Origin: Candidatus Omnitrophica bacterium UBA1443
Lineage (GTDB): Bacteria > Omnitrophota > Omnitrophia > Omnitrophales > Aquincolibacteriaceae
Assembly: GCA_002329545.1 (NCBI GenBank)
Contig: DCTJ01000002.1
Span: 11,666-19,259 of the forward strand
Direction: 5' to 3'
Length of the DNA stretch: 7,594 nucleotides
In this document: piece after piece, positions 5,892 through 7,594 of the stretch
How the letters are laid out: each line of letters opens with the position of its first letter
Numbering within the stretch: the first letter of the stretch is position 1
Notes under the pieces: generated by a model
What the model saw: the letters and a program-made list of their open reading frames with translations, nothing else
What the model was told of the DNA's origin: nothing
Database searches by the model: none
Translations under genes and position numbers: made by a program

Positions 5892-6395
5892 ATGGCGCAA
5901 GATTTTTCTTTTGACATTGTTTCGAGGCTGGACTTGCAAGAGGTTGACAATGCCGTCAATCAGGCCAAAAAGGAATTGCTGACCCGGTTCGATTTTAAAG
6001 GTAGCAAGAGCTCAATCGAATTAATCCGCGAAAAGGAATTGGTGAAGATACAATTGATTGCGGATGACGAAATGAAACTTCGCAATCTTCAGGATATTTT
6101 AAAGACGCGCGCGGCGGGGCGAAAAATCTCCATAAAAGCCCTTGATTTCAGGACTCCGGAAAAAGCATTTGATGATTGTCTCCGTCAGGATGTGCATCTT
6201 CAGCAGGGCATCGCCCATGAAAAGGCTAAAGAAATAGCGAGAAATATTAAAGACCAGAAGTTGAAGGTTCAGACGTCGATCCAGGGTGATCAACTTCGGG
6301 TTTCCTCCAAAAGCAAGGATGATCTTCAGGCCGTGATCCGATTCGTTCAGGCCCTTCCACTCGACATACCTGTTCAGTTTGTTAATTTCCGATAA
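5892..6395 (+). CDS. yajQ: YajQ family nucleotide-binding protein
   Basis: A 167-residue cytosolic protein of the YajQ/UPF0234 family (E. coli YajQ is 163). These proteins have two ferredoxin-like half-domains. The Xanthomonas homologue was reported as a cyclic-di-GMP effector that modulates a transcription regulator; E. coli YajQ has been reported to bind nucleotides or tRNA. Clear family blocks are FSFDIVSRLDLQEVDNAVNQ near the N-terminus, LTRFDFKGSKSSIEL around 36-50, and near the C-terminus IKDQKLKVQTSIQGDQLRVS, then SKDDLQAVI and the terminal VQFVNFR. The reading frame stays open upstream, but family length and the conserved start MAQDFSFDI fix the ATG at 5892. No Shine-Dalgarno is visible before it (the region is AT-rich), so translation probably depends on coupling to the PilZ gene ending seven bases upstream. 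It is the last gene of the operon. Confidence 0.95.
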   Translation: MAQDFSFDIVSRLDLQEVDNAVNQAKKELLTRFDFKGSKSSIELIREKELVKIQLIADDEMKLRNLQDILKTRAAGRKISIKALDFRTPEKAFDDCLRQDVHLQQGIAHEKAKEIARNIKDQKLKVQTSIQGDQLRVSSKSKDDLQAVIRFVQALPLDIPVQFVNFR

Positions 6396-6645
6396 TATTT
6401 AACCCCTTGCAGGCCAATAAGTTATATTGGTTCTCGAGCTTGCGAAGATGGCAGGCTAAAGCTTTCCCGCGTAAGGTCGAATTAATTAACGTGCTGCCCT
6501 TGTATTTTTGATAAGCATATGCTACTTTTTTCGCAAGCGGGTAGTGTTTGTAGATAGTTCTCGATATTAAGAAGTCTCTTTTGAAAGTTTCTATTCAAAA
6601 AATGGATTACATTTCTCAAGGCTTTAAGAAGGCGAAGGAGGCCGC
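6396..6645. other. 250-base spacer with several complementary segments (candidate structured leader or small RNA)
   Basis: No coding region is visible. CCAATA (6414-6419) pairs perfectly with TATTGG (6425-6430) around a five-base loop. GCTTGCGAA (6438-6446) is the exact complement of TTCGCAAGC (6530-6538), extendable by one G-U and one A-U pair. Nested inside it, GGCAG (6450-6454) complements CTGCC (6494-6498). A palindrome AGCATATGCT lies at 6514-6523, and a run of six T residues at 6526-6531. Nested helices of this kind suggest folded RNA, either as the leader of the following PilZ gene or as a separate transcript. I cannot match it to a known riboswitch, and no convincing promoter was found (TTGAAA at 6581-6586 lacks a good -10). 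Confidence 0.4.
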
Positions 6646-7035
6646 ATGAACAATGATAAGCGCAAGTTTAAGCGCTTTGATGCATACATGAGCATTAAAT
6701 ACTCGGGATTGGACAATACGACCCTGAAAGGAATCGGGTTGAGCCGCGACCTGTGCCGTGAGGGGATTAAGATCAATTCGGACAAGAAAATTAGTGAAGG
6801 AACACAGTTGGATCTTGAAATTTCTATTCCGGATGATCCTAAACCGATTTTCAGCTCGGGCACCGTTGTGTGGACACGTCCCTCAGACGGATCAAACCAG
6901 GGCTACGATCAGGGAATACGCCTCAAGAACATGGATCCGGTTGATAAATTTCGGGTTCTTGATTACGCCTACAATCACTGGCTAGAAACCAAAGTGAATG
7001 ATCTCGCGGACCCTGAGAGTTTGCATGAGTGGTAA
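6646..7035 (+). CDS. PilZ-domain protein (second copy)
   Basis: A 129-residue PilZ-domain protein, not a close duplicate of the copy at 5531-5884. It starts MNNDKRKFKRFDAYM, giving RxxxR as Arg6-K-F-K-Arg10. The second motif is D35-L-C-R-E-G40, where the usual Ser of D/NxSxxG is Cys37; the codon is TGC in the sequence. GTVVWTRP around 72-79 and YDQGIRLKNMD around 87-97 fit the later PilZ strands. About 25 residues follow the domain, rich in acidic and aromatic residues and ending SLHEW, with no family I recognise. AAGGAGG at 6635-6641 lies four bases before the ATG, a strong but tight Shine-Dalgarno. The gene stands alone, 250 bases after yajQ and about 155 before the next gene, so it probably has its own transcript. 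A cyclic-di-GMP effector role is likely by family and unproven here. Confidence 0.85.
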   Translation: MNNDKRKFKRFDAYMSIKYSGLDNTTLKGIGLSRDLCREGIKINSDKKISEGTQLDLEISIPDDPKPIFSSGTVVWTRPSDGSNQGYDQGIRLKNMDPVDKFRVLDYAYNHWLETKVNDLADPESLHEW

Positions 7036-7190
7036 GCAGGTTGGATGAGCTGTTTCTTGTGCTTGTCCTGAGTCTTGTTTTTCATCCTGAAGCCTGAAAT
7101 GATGCGTCCGTCGCACTCTTCAAGGAAGCTCTTACAGAAAGGGCTGAAACCTCAGTAAGGTGATTTCCCTGGTCTGCCGATACTATTGGC

Positions 7191-7594
7191 ATGGCGAAAT
7201 TTTTCCCCTTCGGCAAAAAGGTAAGGTCCAGTGACAAAGAGGGTTATTTTTTAGATTCCATCCCTTTGTTTTCTTTGCTCACCGCCGAAGAACAAGCCCT
7301 TGTCGAGCGGTATTCCCGCCTTGTCGGTTTCAAGAGGGGGGACGTTGTTTACGAAGAAGGGACCCCTCCCGAGGCCTTTTATCTTATTATTTCCGGCCGC
7401 TTTCGTTTGTTTTCCCGCGCTCACGCCAACGAAAAAGAGAACACAATCCTCTTTTTTTACCGGGGCGAGCACTTCGGAGAAACATCGCTTTTGACAGGGA
7501 GCGTGCACAGTGCCACGGTAGAAGCGAAAACGGATGCTGTGGTACTCAAGATCGTTGCCGATGACTTTCAGAAGTTGTTACGTGAAATTCCTTC
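7191..7594 (+). CDS. Cyclic nucleotide-binding-domain protein, N-terminal part (cut by window end)
   Basis: The first ~134 codons of a protein with a CRP-like cyclic nucleotide-binding beta-barrel; it runs off the 3' edge. After MAKFFPFGKK comes the family entry helix SIPLFSLLTAEEQALVERYS (about 24-43). Then follow FKRGDVVYEEGTPPEAFYLI (about 47-66), ISGRFRLF and the phosphate-binding cassette region GEHFGETSLLTGSVHSATVEA (about 92-112). In CRP-type proteins that bind cAMP the cassette ends R-S/T-A. Here it reads H-S-A, so the phosphate-contacting Arg is His and the ligand may differ or be absent. Whether a DNA-binding domain, an enzyme domain or nothing follows cannot be seen. An in-frame stop at 7161-7163 and no other start codon before 7191 fix the ATG. 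No Shine-Dalgarno is close to it. The 155-base gap upstream (7036-7190) shows no gene and no clear terminator. Confidence 0.85.
   Translation, partial: MAKFFPFGKKVRSSDKEGYFLDSIPLFSLLTAEEQALVERYSRLVGFKRGDVVYEEGTPPEAFYLIISGRFRLFSRAHANEKENTILFFYRGEHFGETSLLTGSVHSATVEAKTDAVVLKIVADDFQKLLREIP

Noticed and set aside
6396..6645. GEMM-type c-di-GMP riboswitch upstream of the second PilZ gene
   Set aside because: Complementary segments are present, but the conserved riboswitch core and tetraloop-receptor pattern could not be found by eye; kept only as an unassigned structured RNA candidate.
38..7067. The 12-mer CTTGTGCTTGTC occurs near base 38 and again near base 7056
   Set aside because: One copy is ordinary rpe coding sequence, there is no flanking similarity, and two copies do not form a repeat family.
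7300..7494. 64-codon plus-strand frame overlapping the cyclic-nucleotide-domain gene
   Set aside because: It is out of frame with the well-supported domain sequence starting at 7191 and has no recognisable features.
1..7594. CRISPR arrays, tRNA or rRNA genes, insertion sequences
   Set aside because: No regularly spaced repeats, cloverleaf-like segments, rRNA motifs, transposase motifs or terminal inverted repeats were seen.

Overview
The window holds about twelve genes, all on the + strand, with short intergenic gaps. It looks like a chromosomal stretch from an uncultivated Gram-negative-type bacterium of the PVC group. Candidatus Omnitrophota is my best guess and Verrucomicrobiota/Lentisphaerota the alternative. 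The main clue is the small basic protein at 3748-4005, whose N-terminal half (MSQHPSL, VLKRFERV, NLPK) resembles a short protein family I associate with Chlamydiae/Verrucomicrobia and relatives. The two single-pass SPOR proteins and the PilZ genes fit that placement. The taxonomy is inference. There is no sign of a mobile element, phage, CRISPR array, tRNA or rRNA.

Region 1 (1-2745) is a housekeeping operon: the 3' end of rpe (ribulose-phosphate 3-epimerase), lepA (elongation factor 4) overlapping it by one base in a TAATG, and lepB (signal peptidase I) three bases after lepA. It ends at a probable intrinsic terminator at 2721-2745. Region 2 (2818-3474) is a stand-alone SPOR-domain membrane protein whose ribosome binding site lies inside a perfect 14-base palindrome. 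A 273-base spacer (3475-3747) follows, with a possible weak terminator and a good promoter (TATAAT at 3676-3681).

Region 3 (3748-6395) looks like one transcription unit of five genes spaced by 2 to 21 bases: small basic protein, GNAT acetyltransferase, a larger SPOR-domain membrane protein, a PilZ-domain protein, and yajQ. It joins a predicted peptidoglycan-binding envelope protein to two proteins from families linked to cyclic-di-GMP. Region 4 (6396-7594) starts with a 250-base spacer containing several complementary segments (a candidate structured RNA or leader). A second PilZ-domain protein follows, then a gap, then the 5' part of a cyclic-nucleotide-binding-domain protein that runs off the window.

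Recurring theme: several ligand-binding proteins depart from their family's consensus at a key position. Both PilZ proteins lack the serine of the D/NxSxxG motif, the cyclic-nucleotide domain has His where the phosphate-binding Arg is expected, and the GNAT has lost the first glycine of motif A. The most distinctive elements are the tailed small basic protein, the envelope/c-di-GMP operon, and the structured spacer before the second PilZ gene.
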